37,182 nucleotides of DNA from an uncultured Granulosicoccaceae bacterium (lineage in GTDB: Bacteria > Pseudomonadota > Gammaproteobacteria > Granulosicoccales > Granulosicoccaceae). The position numbers were made by a program, and so were the translations under genes. The stretch is taken from contig CALHRQ010000195.1 in assembly GCA_938038175.1 (NCBI GenBank), forward strand, positions 1 through 37,182, written 5' to 3'. A model generated the notes under the pieces. The model did not search any database and had not been told where the DNA came from. It was given only the letters and a program-made list of their open reading frames with translations. How positions within the stretch are numbered: position 1 is the stretch's first letter; each line of letters opens with the position of its first letter. Below, in pieces: positions 1 through 7,965 of this stretch.

Positions 1-1140
1 CTCGTACAAACGGAAATAGTTCTGGAAAGTAATCGAAGCCAGCGTCTGATTCTCTTTTTGAATAGTGACACCTTCTTTAGCTTCTATTGCCTGATGCAAG
101 CCATCCGACCAGCGCCTGCCAGGCATGGTACGGCCCGTAAACTCATCAACAATAATAATCTGATCATCCTTGACAATGTACTCAATGTCTTTTTTGTAGA
201 TTGCATGCGCCCGCATGGCCGCATTTAAATGATGCAATAGCGCAATGCGCGAGGAGTCATAAAGGCTCTCGCCTTCGTTCAATAGATCATTATCTATAAG
301 CAGCGTTTCGATGGTGTCATGACCCGCTTCGGTCAGGTGTACCTGCTTACTTTTCTCATCGATGCTGAAGTCGCCTTCACCGTCTTCTTCTTGCTGCACT
401 TTAAGCGCCGGCACAATCTCGTTGATTTTTTTGTACAGATCGCTATCGCCATCGGCAGGGCCCGAAATGATCAGTGGTGTTCTTGCTTCATCTATAAGAA
501 TGGAATCGACTTCATCGACAATCGCAAAGTTAAGCCCACGCTGAACTTTATGTTCCAGGCTATGCGCCATGTTGTCTCGAAGATAGTCAAAGCCGAATTC
601 GTTATTGGTGCCGTAGGTTACGTCGCAAGCGTATGACTGCCGCCGCTCGTCAGTGCCCATAGCATTAACAATGACACCAACCGACAGCCCAAGAAAGTTG
701 TATAGCTTTGCCATCCATTCAGCATCACGCTGGGCGAGATAATCGTTAACCGTAATAACGTGAACACCCTTTTCAGTTAACGCATTAAGGTAAACCGCTG
801 CGGTGGCAACCAATGTTTTACCTTCACCTGTTTTCATCTCGGCAATTTTGCCGTTGTCCAGCACCATGCCACCAATAAGCTGCACATCAAAATGGCGCAT
901 ATTAAGCGCGCGTGCACCACCCTCACGGGCAACGGCAAATGCTTCTGTTGTGAGAGATTCAAGGCTTGCACCATCGGCAAGGCGCTGGCGGAATTCTGTT
1001 GTTTTATCACGCAGCTCATCATCAGAGAGAGCCTGCATTTGAGGCTCCAGTGCGTTCATCGCGTCGACTTCGCCCGACAGGCGTTTGATCATACGATCGT
1101 TACTGCTGCCGACGACTTTTTTGACCAGATTAGCAAACAT
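1..1140 (-). CDS. secA: SecA preprotein translocase ATPase, N-terminal part (gene runs off the window)
   Basis: SecA is the cytoplasmic ATPase motor that drives unfolded preproteins through SecYEG. The visible 380 codons start with [16 protein letters not shown] at position 1140 and run without a stop to base 1. The Walker A motif MKTGEGKT lies near residues 102-109, and the DEAD-type Walker B segment [14 protein letters not shown] lies near residues 208-221. The start of the preprotein cross-linking domain follows. The remaining C-terminal half lies beyond the left edge. The gene sits downstream of ftsZ and lpxC, as is usual in gammaproteobacteria, but no secM and no M23 peptidase gene precedes it. 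Family assignment is certain; the truncation is only a window-edge effect. Confidence 0.98.
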   Translation of the reverse strand, partial: MFANLVKKVVGSSNDRMIKRLSGEVDAMNALEPQMQALSDDELRDKTTEFRQRLADGASLESLTTEAFAVAREGGARALNMRHFDVQLIGGMVLDNGKIAEMKTGEGKTLVATAAVYLNALTEKGVHVITVNDYLAQRDAEWMAKLYNFLGLSVGVIVNAMGTDERRQSYACDVTYGTNNEFGFDYLRDNMAHSLEHKVQRGLNFAIVDEVDSILIDEARTPLIISGPADGDSDLYKKINEIVPALKVQQEEDGEGDFSIDEKSKQVHLTEAGHDTIETLLIDNDLLNEGESLYDSSRIALLHHLNAAMRAHAIYKKDIEYIVKDDQIIIVDEFTGRTMPGRRWSDGLHQAIEAKEGVTIQKENQTLASITFQNYFRLYE

Positions 1141-1177
1141 TAATTTAAAACCTTAGATTGGCGCATTGGCCAGATTA

Positions 1178-1199
1178 GCCTCTATACAGTATAGGAGGC
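1178..1199. promoter_or_regulatory. Dyad in the secA upstream region, possible operator or promoter
   Basis: The core CTATAC-A-GTATAG is a perfect palindrome. It is flanked by GCCT and AGGC arms, with one extra base on one side. It lies about 40-60 bases upstream of the secA ATG and contains TATACT/TATAGA hexamers that could serve as a -10 on the minus strand. TTTACA upstream is a weak -35 with a short spacer. No known regulator is recognised from the sequence. Confidence 0.3.
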
Positions 1200-1260
1200 G
1201 TGTAAACGTTATTATGCACTGCCACGACGGCGAGTGGATGAAAATTGACGGATCCATCGG

Positions 1261-1460
1261 TCAGTCATTCAAGTGCAGCTCGGCGTACTGCTGCCAGGCC
1301 AGGACAAGCTCGGATTCTCCTTTAGAACCATAAGAATCCAACCCAATATGCCACTTCCGCTTATCCTACATTGGACCTTTCCAACAGCCAAATCCAAAAG
1401 AGCACCACGCTTGGCAATAACGAGCAGCATGCCTGTTGTGCGCCGATCGTATGCTAGAAC
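1261..1460 (-). pseudogene. Possible gene remnant, unidentified
   Basis: The secA-dciA gap (1141-1691) has no intact gene. On the minus strand, however, 1261-1365 is an open frame ending in TGA that reads like a real protein C-terminus (contains KWHIGLDSYGSKGES and LVLAWQQYAELHLND). Just upstream, in a different frame and bounded by a stop at 1461-1463, 1370-1460 reads VLAYDRRTTGMLLVIAKRG and onward. One reading is a decayed gene with a frameshift near 1366. I do not recognise the family, and chance open frames of this length are common. The rest of the gap shows nothing I can assign. Confidence 0.25.
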
Positions 1461-1691
1461 CTAGTTTAAAAATGACAGGCACCATCTCTAAATGGTTTGA
1501 TATATGGGCCAATTGTCAATTTAAAAGTTCAGCAGCCTGATTCGCTTATGCACCATCCCTTTCCAGAGCAGGTCCATCCAGCACAGGTGTCGAATAGCTT
1601 AAGTTTTAATTTAAAGCTAAGCTGTATGACACGATAAGGTGTTTGAGAATCCATACGGTAATCAAAGCGGGCATTACTTGTATTAAATTTC

Positions 1692-2267
1692 ATGAAATCC
1701 TTTAATGAGCTGATCAGCAACCCTGCCCAGAAAGCGATGCAGGAAAATCGCCGTATCCGGCAAGTTATTTCACGGATTGTGCCAGCGGAAATGCTTGAGC
1801 ACATACAGTTTTGCCGCATTGACAACACCAGGGCAGAAAAAACCGACATTTCCAAGCTCAGGACAGATATTTCTGGTGGGCTACATCCTGGGTTTACCTA
1901 TTCCGAAGATCGAAAACCGAGGCGTCGAGAATCAGGAATCCAAGAGCGAAGCGCTCACACAGGCAAGGCTAATAATCAAAACTTGAGTGTGACTGTCGAT
2001 AGCGCAAGCTGGATTGCTAGATTGAGGTTCAGCTCCTCTCAGATACTGCGCGCTCTGGATGCTGAAGGTATCTACGCTACATCCATCAGCTGGCATGTAA
2101 CCCCTGCCAAAGCGGTAAAAGCGAAACCGAGGCGTAAGCTGTTACGTACACGTTTGCGCAGCAAACATGCCGCAAGCATAGTGCAATCCACGGCGGCCGA
2201 TATGGAAGAGGATGAGCTCAAGCGAGCCCTGCTAAAAATGGCGGCTCAGTTGGCGAAAGAGAAATAG
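1692..2267 (+). CDS. dciA: DciA-like (DUF721) replicative helicase loader/partner
   Basis: The 191-residue protein has the two conserved halves of a DUF721/DciA protein. The N-terminal segment (residues 1-48) includes IVPAEMLEHIQFCRID. The diagnostic core VDSASWIARLRFSS lies at about residues 102-115 and is followed by a basic tail ending in Lys/Glu helices. DciA proteins interact with the DnaB helicase in bacteria that lack DnaC. The position beside lpxC and secA matches other non-enteric gammaproteobacteria. Unusually, about 47 residues (50-96), rich in Lys and Arg, separate the two conserved halves where relatives are continuous. The gene is transcribed towards lpxC (convergent). The start is the ATG at 1692, with no strong Shine-Dalgarno visible. 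Confidence 0.8.
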   Translation: MKSFNELISNPAQKAMQENRRIRQVISRIVPAEMLEHIQFCRIDNTRAEKTDISKLRTDISGGLHPGFTYSEDRKPRRRESGIQERSAHTGKANNQNLSVTVDSASWIARLRFSSSQILRALDAEGIYATSISWHVTPAKAVKAKPRRKLLRTRLRSKHAASIVQSTAADMEEDELKRALLKMAAQLAKEK

Positions 2268-2300
2268 CTATCAGGCGACCTTGTAACAAGATCGCTGATA

Positions 2301-2345
2301 TCCAGCCAACACATGTCCAGCCAACTCATGCTAGCTAACTCAAGC
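2301..2345. repeat. Short tandem repeat, 15-base units, between dciA and lpxC
   Basis: Two adjacent 15-base units (2301-2315 and 2316-2330) both read TCCAGCCAAC(A/T)CATG and differ at one base. A degenerate third unit (CTAGCTAACTCAAGC) follows at 2331-2345. A small imperfect hairpin (GCGA-c-CTTG ... CAAG-a-TCGC, 2275-2295) precedes the repeat directly after the dciA stop. The repeat lies between the convergent 3' ends of dciA and lpxC and has no T-run, so it is not a standard terminator. Confidence 0.6.
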
Positions 2346-2411
2346 CAATCAAGGTCAGCTTAAGTCAGTTTAGACCATACGATATGAGTAGGTTTGTTGA
2401 GGAATCTCTCT

Positions 2412-3326
2412 CTATCCGACCGCTTCCTGCGGCTGCGTGTATGAGATCGGAGCGTTTTTGACATCTTCAAAAACAACCTCTTCCCAAGCCGCTTGATTTT
2501 GTAGCAGCTCGCGAAGCAAACTGTTGTTTAACGAGTGGCCAGACTTGTAACCACTGAACGACCCGATAAGACTGTGACCCAGCAAGTACAGATCACCAAT
2601 AGCGTCCAGAATCTTATGACGTACAAATTCGTTTTTGTAACGCAGGCCATCTTCATTAAGAACACGGTATTCGTCTATAACAATGGCGTTTTCCATACTA
2701 CCACCCAGAGCGAGGTCCTTTTTCCGCAGGGCTTCGATGTCTTTCATGAAACCGAATGTACGTGCGCGGGAGATCTCGCGCACAAATGAGGTGGTAGAAA
2801 AATCCACTTCGGAAGTTTGTGGCTCGCCATTAAAGACCGGGTGTTCAAAATCGATAGTGAACTTTACTTTGAAACCGTTGAACGGTTCAAAGCGAGCCCA
2901 CTTTTCTCCATCTCGAACTTCGATGGCTTTTTTGATACGAATAAACTTCTTCGGTGCACCCTGTTCGAGAATGCCGGCAGACTGCACCAGAAACACAAAA
3001 GGTGCAGCACTGCCGTCCATAATGGGCACTTCGTCGGCACTAACGTCGACGTAGCAATTATCGATTCCCAGGCCAGCCAACGCGGCCATTAGATGTTCGA
3101 CCGTTGAAACGCGTACACCGCCTTTGCCCAGTGACGTAGCAAGCTCAGTGTCCTGCACATTCAGTGGGTGGCCAGGAATGACAACAGGTGGAGTGCTGTC
3201 AACTCTTCTAAATACGACGCCCGTATCGATTGGCGCAGGGCTCAGTGTCAAATACACTTTCTTGCCCGTATGCAAGCCGATTCCTGTGGCTCGAATGGTA
3301 TTTTTTAGAGTTCTTTGTCTTATCAC
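2412..3326 (-). CDS. lpxC: UDP-3-O-acyl-N-acetylglucosamine deacetylase
   Basis: LpxC is the zinc enzyme for the committed step of lipid A synthesis: deacetylation of UDP-3-O-acyl-GlcNAc in the cytoplasm. The zinc-ligand pattern is intact: STVEHLM (Glu77, His78), [12 protein letters not shown] (His237, Asp241) and KSGHS (His264). The 304-residue length fits the family. I chose the GTG at 3326 as start, giving [15 protein letters not shown], which aligns with the normal LpxC N-terminus. A TTG at 3338 would add four residues without family support, and the ATG at 3344 is followed at once by a stop. It is the last gene of the dcw-associated block, after ftsZ. Confidence 0.97.
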   Translation of the reverse strand: MIRQRTLKNTIRATGIGLHTGKKVYLTLSPAPIDTGVVFRRVDSTPPVVIPGHPLNVQDTELATSLGKGGVRVSTVEHLMAALAGLGIDNCYVDVSADEVPIMDGSAAPFVFLVQSAGILEQGAPKKFIRIKKAIEVRDGEKWARFEPFNGFKVKFTIDFEHPVFNGEPQTSEVDFSTTSFVREISRARTFGFMKDIEALRKKDLALGGSMENAIVIDEYRVLNEDGLRYKNEFVRHKILDAIGDLYLLGHSLIGSFSGYKSGHSLNNSLLRELLQNQAAWEEVVFEDVKNAPISYTQPQEAVG

Positions 3327-3372
3327 TGTGAATTCCAACTACATGTATTCAACTTTACGTACACACTATATA

Positions 3373-3393
3373 GCAGCTGATTGGACAAGCTGC
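3373..3393. promoter_or_regulatory. Inverted repeat in the lpxC leader region
   Basis: GCAGCT (3373-3378) and AGCTGC (3388-3393) form a perfect six-base inverted repeat with a nine-base spacer. On the minus strand it is followed by TATATAG and lies about 50 bases upstream of the lpxC GTG, where promoter or leader elements are expected. No convincing -35/-10 pair could be fixed. Confidence 0.3.
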
Positions 3394-3424
3394 CGAAATT
3401 ACATGCTGCAAAGCCGGATTGGCT

Positions 3425-3445
3425 GAACGCCCAGCAAGGGCGCTC
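3425..3445 (-). terminator. Hairpin after ftsZ, possible factor-dependent stop or leader structure
   Basis: GAACGCCC (3425-3432) pairs with GGGCGCTC (3438-3445), including one G-T pair, across a five-base loop. The hairpin lies about 75 bases downstream of the ftsZ stop codon on the minus strand. No T-run follows, so it does not meet the intrinsic-terminator pattern. It may separate ftsZ from lpxC transcripts or be part of the lpxC leader. Confidence 0.35.
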
Positions 3446-3517
3446 AACTCGACCGGTGCATGGTATAGGAACACGCGAGTACACTCCAGCTACCTTAAGC
3501 ACTGGTAATCTGCGCGA

Positions 3518-4795
3518 CTAATCTGCCTGTCTGCGCAAAAATGCAGGAATATCCAGATATTCCATATCCTGGCCCGCACCTGCAGGCTGAGATTGACCAG
3601 CCTGAGCCGTCCCACGCACCGTATTACTGCGAATTGCCGCAGGTTGTTCGTAGGCCTGTGCCCCCGAATCCCGATCATAACGGCTTGGAGTGTTGTAAGT
3701 CGGTGCACCGCTTGATCCCGCCGAAACACCACGACCACCACCTGCAGCCCCAGCTCCTGCGCTTACGACATTTACGGGACTGGAGCCACGACCATTGGCT
3801 GCAGTCGCTACCTGACGAATCGTGTTAGAACGAGCTTGCTGTTGACCAAGACCTGTAGCGACCACAGTAACGCGCAACTCTCCCTCCAGAGCCTCATCTA
3901 TAGCGGTTCCTACGACGACTGTCGCATCATCTGCAGCAAATTGACGCACAACATTACCCACTTCTTCAAATTCGCCAATAGCCATGTCCAGGCCTGCGGT
4001 TATGTTCACAAGAATTCCGCGTGCACCGGCCAAATCGATATCCTCAAGTAATGGGCTTGAGATCGCCATCTCGGCTGCTTCAGTCGCCCGCTCATCGCCC
4101 CGACCGATACCAGATCCCATCATTGCGAGACCCATTTCGGACATGACAGTACGCACATCAGCAAAATCCACGTTAATTAAACCCGGATTTGTGATCAGCT
4201 CGGCGATACCCTGAACAGCACCCCGAAGGACATCATTAGCAGCGCGGAAAGCATCCAGTAAACTGATATTTTTGCCTAGAACGGATAAGAGTTTTTCGTT
4301 AGGGATTGTAATCAGAGAATCCACATGTGTGCGCAACTCATCAATACCAGACGCCGCTATTTGCATGCGCTTGTTACCTTCGAAAGGGAATGGCTTTGTT
4401 ACCACAGCCACAGTGAGTACGCCCATTTCGCGCGCTATTTGCGCTACCACTGGAATAGCACCTGTGCCTGTACCACCACCCATACCGGCAGTGATGAAGA
4501 GCATATCAGTACCTTCAATCAGATCCTGAATACGATCACGATCTTCCATAGCAGCCTGTCTGCCAATCTCAGGATTGGCACCAGCACCAAGACCTTTAGT
4601 GATGCTTTGGCCGATATGCAATACAGTTTGTGCCTGCATGGCTTTCAATGCCTGGGCGTCAGTGTTGGCACAAATAAATTCAACACCCTCAATTCCCGAA
4701 GCCACCATGTGCTCCACAGCATTACTACCACCACCGCCAACACCGATAAGCTTGATTACGGGTGCGTCATTAATCGAATCTACGAGTTCGAACAT
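3518..4795 (-). CDS. ftsZ: Cell division GTPase FtsZ
   Basis: FtsZ is the tubulin-like GTPase that polymerises into the cytokinetic Z ring. It shows the tubulin signature GGGTGTG at residues 106-112, the N-terminal nucleotide-binding [10 protein letters not shown], and the synergy/T7-side segment [11 protein letters not shown] near residue 207. The C-terminal linker (about 320-405) is rich in Gly/Ala/Ser/Gln. It ends in the conserved peptide [13 protein letters not shown], which binds FtsA and ZipA. The length (425) is slightly above the E. coli protein because of the linker. The ATG at 4795 has a good AGAGGA ribosome site. It follows ftsA with a 160-base spacer, unlike the tightly overlapped genes upstream, so it probably has its own promoter. 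Confidence 0.99.
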   Translation of the reverse strand: MFELVDSINDAPVIKLIGVGGGGSNAVEHMVASGIEGVEFICANTDAQALKAMQAQTVLHIGQSITKGLGAGANPEIGRQAAMEDRDRIQDLIEGTDMLFITAGMGGGTGTGAIPVVAQIAREMGVLTVAVVTKPFPFEGNKRMQIAASGIDELRTHVDSLITIPNEKLLSVLGKNISLLDAFRAANDVLRGAVQGIAELITNPGLINVDFADVRTVMSEMGLAMMGSGIGRGDERATEAAEMAISSPLLEDIDLAGARGILVNITAGLDMAIGEFEEVGNVVRQFAADDATVVVGTAIDEALEGELRVTVVATGLGQQQARSNTIRQVATAANGRGSSPVNVVSAGAGAAGGGRGVSAGSSGAPTYNTPSRYDRDSGAQAYEQPAAIRSNTVRGTAQAGQSQPAGAGQDMEYLDIPAFLRRQAD

Positions 4796-4955
4796 AGTTA
4801 GTCCTCTTTGTCACTGTTTATAAAAATTTAAAATACAATGCATTCTGTCTGGCTTACCCAGTCAATCTAATGAGTCGGCTAAAAAAGTGAGTCGGCCATT
4901 TATCCGGCCAAACCAGTCACTCAATTAAATCGATCATATAAACCAAACAGCCCCC
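4796..4955 (-). promoter_or_regulatory. ftsA-ftsZ spacer with probable ftsZ promoter
   Basis: This is the widest gap in the ftsI-ftsZ series. On the minus strand TTGACT (plus 4860-4865) is a good -35 match, but the hexamers 17-18 bases downstream (around TGCATT) are poor -10 sequences. AT-rich TATAAA lies closer to ftsZ. The sequence GCCGACTCA occurs twice about 10 bases apart upstream of it. Extra promoters for ftsZ inside ftsA and in the ftsA-ftsZ spacer are known in other bacteria; here the exact site is inferred. Confidence 0.35.
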
Positions 4956-6191
4956 TTAAAAATTGCGTTTGAACCAGGCGGTCATTCGCCGCAGCAAACC
5001 TTCTTCAGTTTGCGTGTCGATAGAATGACTGCGAGGGCTTTGTCGGCTTTGTTGACCGAACAAAAGCAATCCAACGCCAGTTGCATGTATCGGGTTGCGC
5101 ACAACTTCAGACATGCCCGTTACATGTTGCGGTACTCCTAACCGCACTGGCATATGAAAAATCTCCTCAGCCAGTTCTACAACTCCTTCCATCTTCGATG
5201 TACCACCTGTGAGAACAACTCCAGCTGCACAGGCTTCTTCGAAACCGCTACGCCGAAGTTCCGCATGGACAAGTCCAATCAGTTCTTCGTACCGCGGTTC
5301 AACCACTTCTGCGAGTGTTTGTCTTGCTAAACGGCGCGCGGCACGATCACCGACGCCAGGAACTTCAATCATTTCGTCCGGGCTTGCCAACTGAGTTAAA
5401 GCGCAAGCGTGTTTGACTTTTATTTGCTCGGCAAACTGTGTTGGTGTGCGAAACGCCACCGCTATATCGTTGGTGACCTGATCACCAGCAATTGGAATAA
5501 CAGCTGTATGTCTTATTGCTCCATCGGTAAAGACCGCAACATCAGTTGTTCCACCGCCCATATCCACCAATACAACACCTAAATCTTTCTCATCTGAGGT
5601 CAATACAGAGTGGCTTGATGCAAGCTGCTCCAGAATGATGTCTTCAACTTCCAGATTGCAGCGCCTAATACACTTAGCGATGTTTTGTGCAGCACTGATA
5701 GAGCCACTCACCAAATGCACTTTTGCTTCGAGGCGCACACCTGACATACCGATGGGCTGACGAATACCATCTTGATTATCAATAATAAATTCTTGCGGTA
5801 TAACGTGAAGAATGCGTTGATCAGCAGGTATGGCAACTGCCTTAGCTGCATCTAGTACACGTTCCACATCATCGTTTTCAACTTCGTTAGTACGTATGGC
5901 TACGATGCCATGTGAATTCAAACTTTTAATATGGCTACCAGCAATACCCGCAAACACCGATCGTATTTGTACGTTAGCCATCTCTTCGGCTTGCCTTACT
6001 GCTTTTTGTATTGCAGTCACTGTCGTGTCAATGTTGATCACAACACCCTTTTTAAGCCCCTGCGATGGATGCGAGCCCAAACCAACAAGCTCGACTGCAC
6101 CTTCAGCATCGATTTCGGCAACAATTGCCACAATTTTTGAAGTGCCAATATCCAGCCCAACAATCATCTGATTTTCAGTGTTGTCGACCAT
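4956..6191 (-). CDS. ftsA: Cell division protein FtsA (actin-like Z-ring anchor)
   Basis: FtsA is an actin-family ATPase that tethers FtsZ to the membrane and recruits late divisome proteins. It shows the phosphate-1 motif IVGLDIGTSKIVA (residues 10-22), the phosphate-2 region VVLVDMGGGTTDVAVF, and the adenosine motif GVVLTGGTSKMEG. The C-terminal membrane-targeting amphipathic helix is GLLRRMTAWFKRNF. The 411-residue length is near the family norm. The start ATG at 6191 is set by the short distance to MIVGLDIG. An in-frame ten-codon minicistron lies immediately upstream and is described separately. Confidence 0.98.
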   Translation of the reverse strand: MVDNTENQMIVGLDIGTSKIVAIVAEIDAEGAVELVGLGSHPSQGLKKGVVINIDTTVTAIQKAVRQAEEMANVQIRSVFAGIAGSHIKSLNSHGIVAIRTNEVENDDVERVLDAAKAVAIPADQRILHVIPQEFIIDNQDGIRQPIGMSGVRLEAKVHLVSGSISAAQNIAKCIRRCNLEVEDIILEQLASSHSVLTSDEKDLGVVLVDMGGGTTDVAVFTDGAIRHTAVIPIAGDQVTNDIAVAFRTPTQFAEQIKVKHACALTQLASPDEMIEVPGVGDRAARRLARQTLAEVVEPRYEELIGLVHAELRRSGFEEACAAGVVLTGGTSKMEGVVELAEEIFHMPVRLGVPQHVTGMSEVVRNPIHATGVGLLLFGQQSRQSPRSHSIDTQTEEGLLRRMTAWFKRNF

Positions 6192-6194
6192 GAT

Positions 6195-6227
6195 TTAACT
6201 CTGCCCTTTGCGCTTGTTACCAGACAT
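6195..6227 (-). CDS. Ten-codon minicistron between ftsQ and ftsA (MSGNKRKGQS)
   Basis: The ATG at 6227 overlaps the ftsQ TAA by one base (TAATG). It opens ten codons that end in TAA at 6195-6197, only three bases before the ftsA ATG. The frame is the same as ftsA, so a sense codon in place of this TAA would extend FtsA by 12 residues. The sequence also contains AAAGGG, usable as a ribosome site for ftsA. Whether the peptide matters or only passes ribosomes from ftsQ to ftsA cannot be told. Confidence 0.35.
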   Translation of the reverse strand: MSGNKRKGQS

Positions 6228-7024
6228 TACAAGTTTCCCTGATCAGCTATTGCCCCTGAAAAGGCAAACCCATTGCTGTATCGCATATCAAATCGAGCTG
6301 GCTCACCTTTTAATGGCACTACCAGCCTTTCATACACATCGATAAAACGTTGCAGGCGTAATTCGTGTGACTCATACCCGAGCCGAACCGTGACTGCATT
6401 TGACAGGGTCAATGTTTGAGAACGCCTTTCATCCTCAACCAAGGCATCGATACTCACACCAAACAAAGACAAGGATTGTTGGTAGTGCCTATAAGCATCC
6501 AGTACCGCTTCATGCCGTCCTTCTGCGCCTGCAAGTTTTGGCAGTGAAGCAAAATTCTCGCGCCATTCAAGATACTGCGGATTATCCAGCTGCAACTGCG
6601 GTGGTTTGAACACCTCCATTGTTTTGGATACAAGCGCATCGTTATTAAAACGCGCAGCAGGCTCATGCTCTTCAACACTCACCATCAAGCGACCAGGCCA
6701 CATGCGTCTGACGTGAATCTTCGAAACCCAGGGTAAGCTCTCCACCGATTCGCGTACTTCATCAACATCAAGACCATAAAACCCCTGACTTGTGAACGAC
6801 TGTACGCGCTGTTGGAGTTCTTGCCGATCGGCGTAATCTACAGTCCCCGCGACATCGACATTCAGTACTGGAAATCGCGCTGGATCTGAAGCCAGTCGGG
6901 ACAGAACAAACCCCACTACAAGCAGCAACAATAATCCAGCCAGACCAATGGCCAGCCTGATACTGGTTGGCAAAGCTGGCTTGCTCACCGGTAAAATCTG
7001 CTGTTGACGAAAGACTGCGCTCAC
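6227..7024 (-). CDS. ftsQ: Cell division protein FtsQ
   Basis: FtsQ is a bitopic inner-membrane divisome protein that recruits FtsB/FtsL. The 265 residues show a cytoplasmic tail (about 1-21) and a single hydrophobic segment (about 22-44, IRLAIGLAGLLLLLVVGFVL). A periplasmic POTRA domain follows (FPVLNVDVAGTVDYADRQELQQ onward, with WVSKIHVRRMWPGRL), then the beta domain. The start is GTG at 7024, inferred because it forms a GTGA overlap with the ddl stop codon, consistent with coupled translation. Sequence conservation in this family is low, but the POTRA signature and the position between ddl and ftsA make the call secure. Confidence 0.95.
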   Translation of the reverse strand: MSAVFRQQQILPVSKPALPTSIRLAIGLAGLLLLLVVGFVLSRLASDPARFPVLNVDVAGTVDYADRQELQQRVQSFTSQGFYGLDVDEVRESVESLPWVSKIHVRRMWPGRLMVSVEEHEPAARFNNDALVSKTMEVFKPPQLQLDNPQYLEWRENFASLPKLAGAEGRHEAVLDAYRHYQQSLSLFGVSIDALVEDERRSQTLTLSNAVTVRLGYESHELRLQRFIDVYERLVVPLKGEPARFDMRYSNGFAFSGAIADQGNL

Positions 7025-7965
7025 GCTGGCACCTCACATGTCAAACTGTGCTTCAAAATTTGTAAACACAGTTCTGCGAATCCGATACCATTGGCTTTTG
7101 CTGCCATCGGCACCAATGAATGGCTGGTCATGCCAGGTGCAGTGTTGCATTCAATAAAATACGGTTGCTGCTGTTCATCAAGCATGAAATCAACACGCCC
7201 CCAGCCACTACAACCCAAACTGCTGAACGCATTTAATGCATGCGCCTGTATGACTTCAACAAGCTCATTGCTTAATTCAGCCGGACAGGTATACACCGTA
7301 TCTTCTGCTACATACTTTGCGTTGTAGTCGTAAAACTCTCCAGCGGCTTTCATGCTGACCAACGGCAAACAACGGTCACCAAGAATTGCCGCTGTCACTT
7401 CAAGCCCCATTAAACGACGCTCGATCATGACTTGCCCATATTGCCGCGCTTTTTCGTAAGCTGCCACCGTCTGATCTTCTGTATTAACCATCGAAACACC
7501 AATACTCGACCCTTCCTGAGTTGGCTTGATCACGACCGGGTAACCGATAGATCGAGCGGAGCTCAACGCTTCTTCTGCCGAATTGACTATCGCGTAATCT
7601 GCGGTTGGAACACCGTTAGCCATACACAACGTTTTGCTTCTGTGCTTGTCCATGGCCAAAGCACATCCAAGCAAGTCGCTTCCTGTGTAAGGCATACCGG
7701 CAAGCTCAAGTGCACCCTGAACATGCCCGTCTTCTCCACCACGACCATGTAAAATCAAAAACGCACGATCAAATCCAGCCTCTACCAGAACATTAACGAC
7801 ATCAGGCTTAGCATCCACTATGTGCGCATCAACCTGGGCCGAAAGCAGTGCCTCATGAACTTGCTGACCACTCATTAGTGACACTTCACGTTCAGCAGAC
7901 CAACCACCCATAACAACAGCGACTTTGCCGAACTGAGCAGTATCTGGTATGGCAAAATCAAGCAT
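7021..7965 (-). CDS. ddlB: D-alanine--D-alanine ligase
   Basis: This cytoplasmic ATP-grasp enzyme joins two D-Ala residues for the MurF reaction. Visible landmarks are [14 protein letters not shown] at the N-terminus, [15 protein letters not shown], the ATP-grasp loop [22 protein letters not shown], and the metal-binding [17 protein letters not shown] chose the ATG at 7965 ([17 protein letters not shown]), which gives 314 residues and a leader like that of other DdlB proteins. It overlaps the murC stop by eight bases. ATG at 7977 is an alternative. The 3' end overlaps ftsQ by four bases. Confidence 0.97.
   Translation of the reverse strand: MLDFAIPDTAQFGKVAVVMGGWSAEREVSLMSGQQVHEALLSAQVDAHIVDAKPDVVNVLVEAGFDRAFLILHGRGGEDGHVQGALELAGMPYTGSDLLGCALAMDKHRSKTLCMANGVPTADYAIVNSAEEALSSARSIGYPVVIKPTQEGSSIGVSMVNTEDQTVAAYEKARQYGQVMIERRLMGLEVTAAILGDRCLPLVSMKAAGEFYDYNAKYVAEDTVYTCPAELSNELVEVIQAHALNAFSSLGCSGWGRVDFMLDEQQQPYFIECNTAPGMTSHSLVPMAAKANGIGFAELCLQILKHSLTCEVPA

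Noticed and set aside
1178-1199. LexA (SOS) box at the secA dyad
   Set aside because: Only one half resembles TACTGTATA; the second half and the CTG-N10-CAG spacing are absent.
1141-1691. secM leader gene upstream of secA
   Set aside because: No reading frame with a signal peptide or an arrest motif is present on the minus strand in this gap.
1529-1855. Minus-strand open frame of 108 codons near dciA
   Set aside because: Cys/Ser-rich shadow overlapping the conserved 5' half of dciA.
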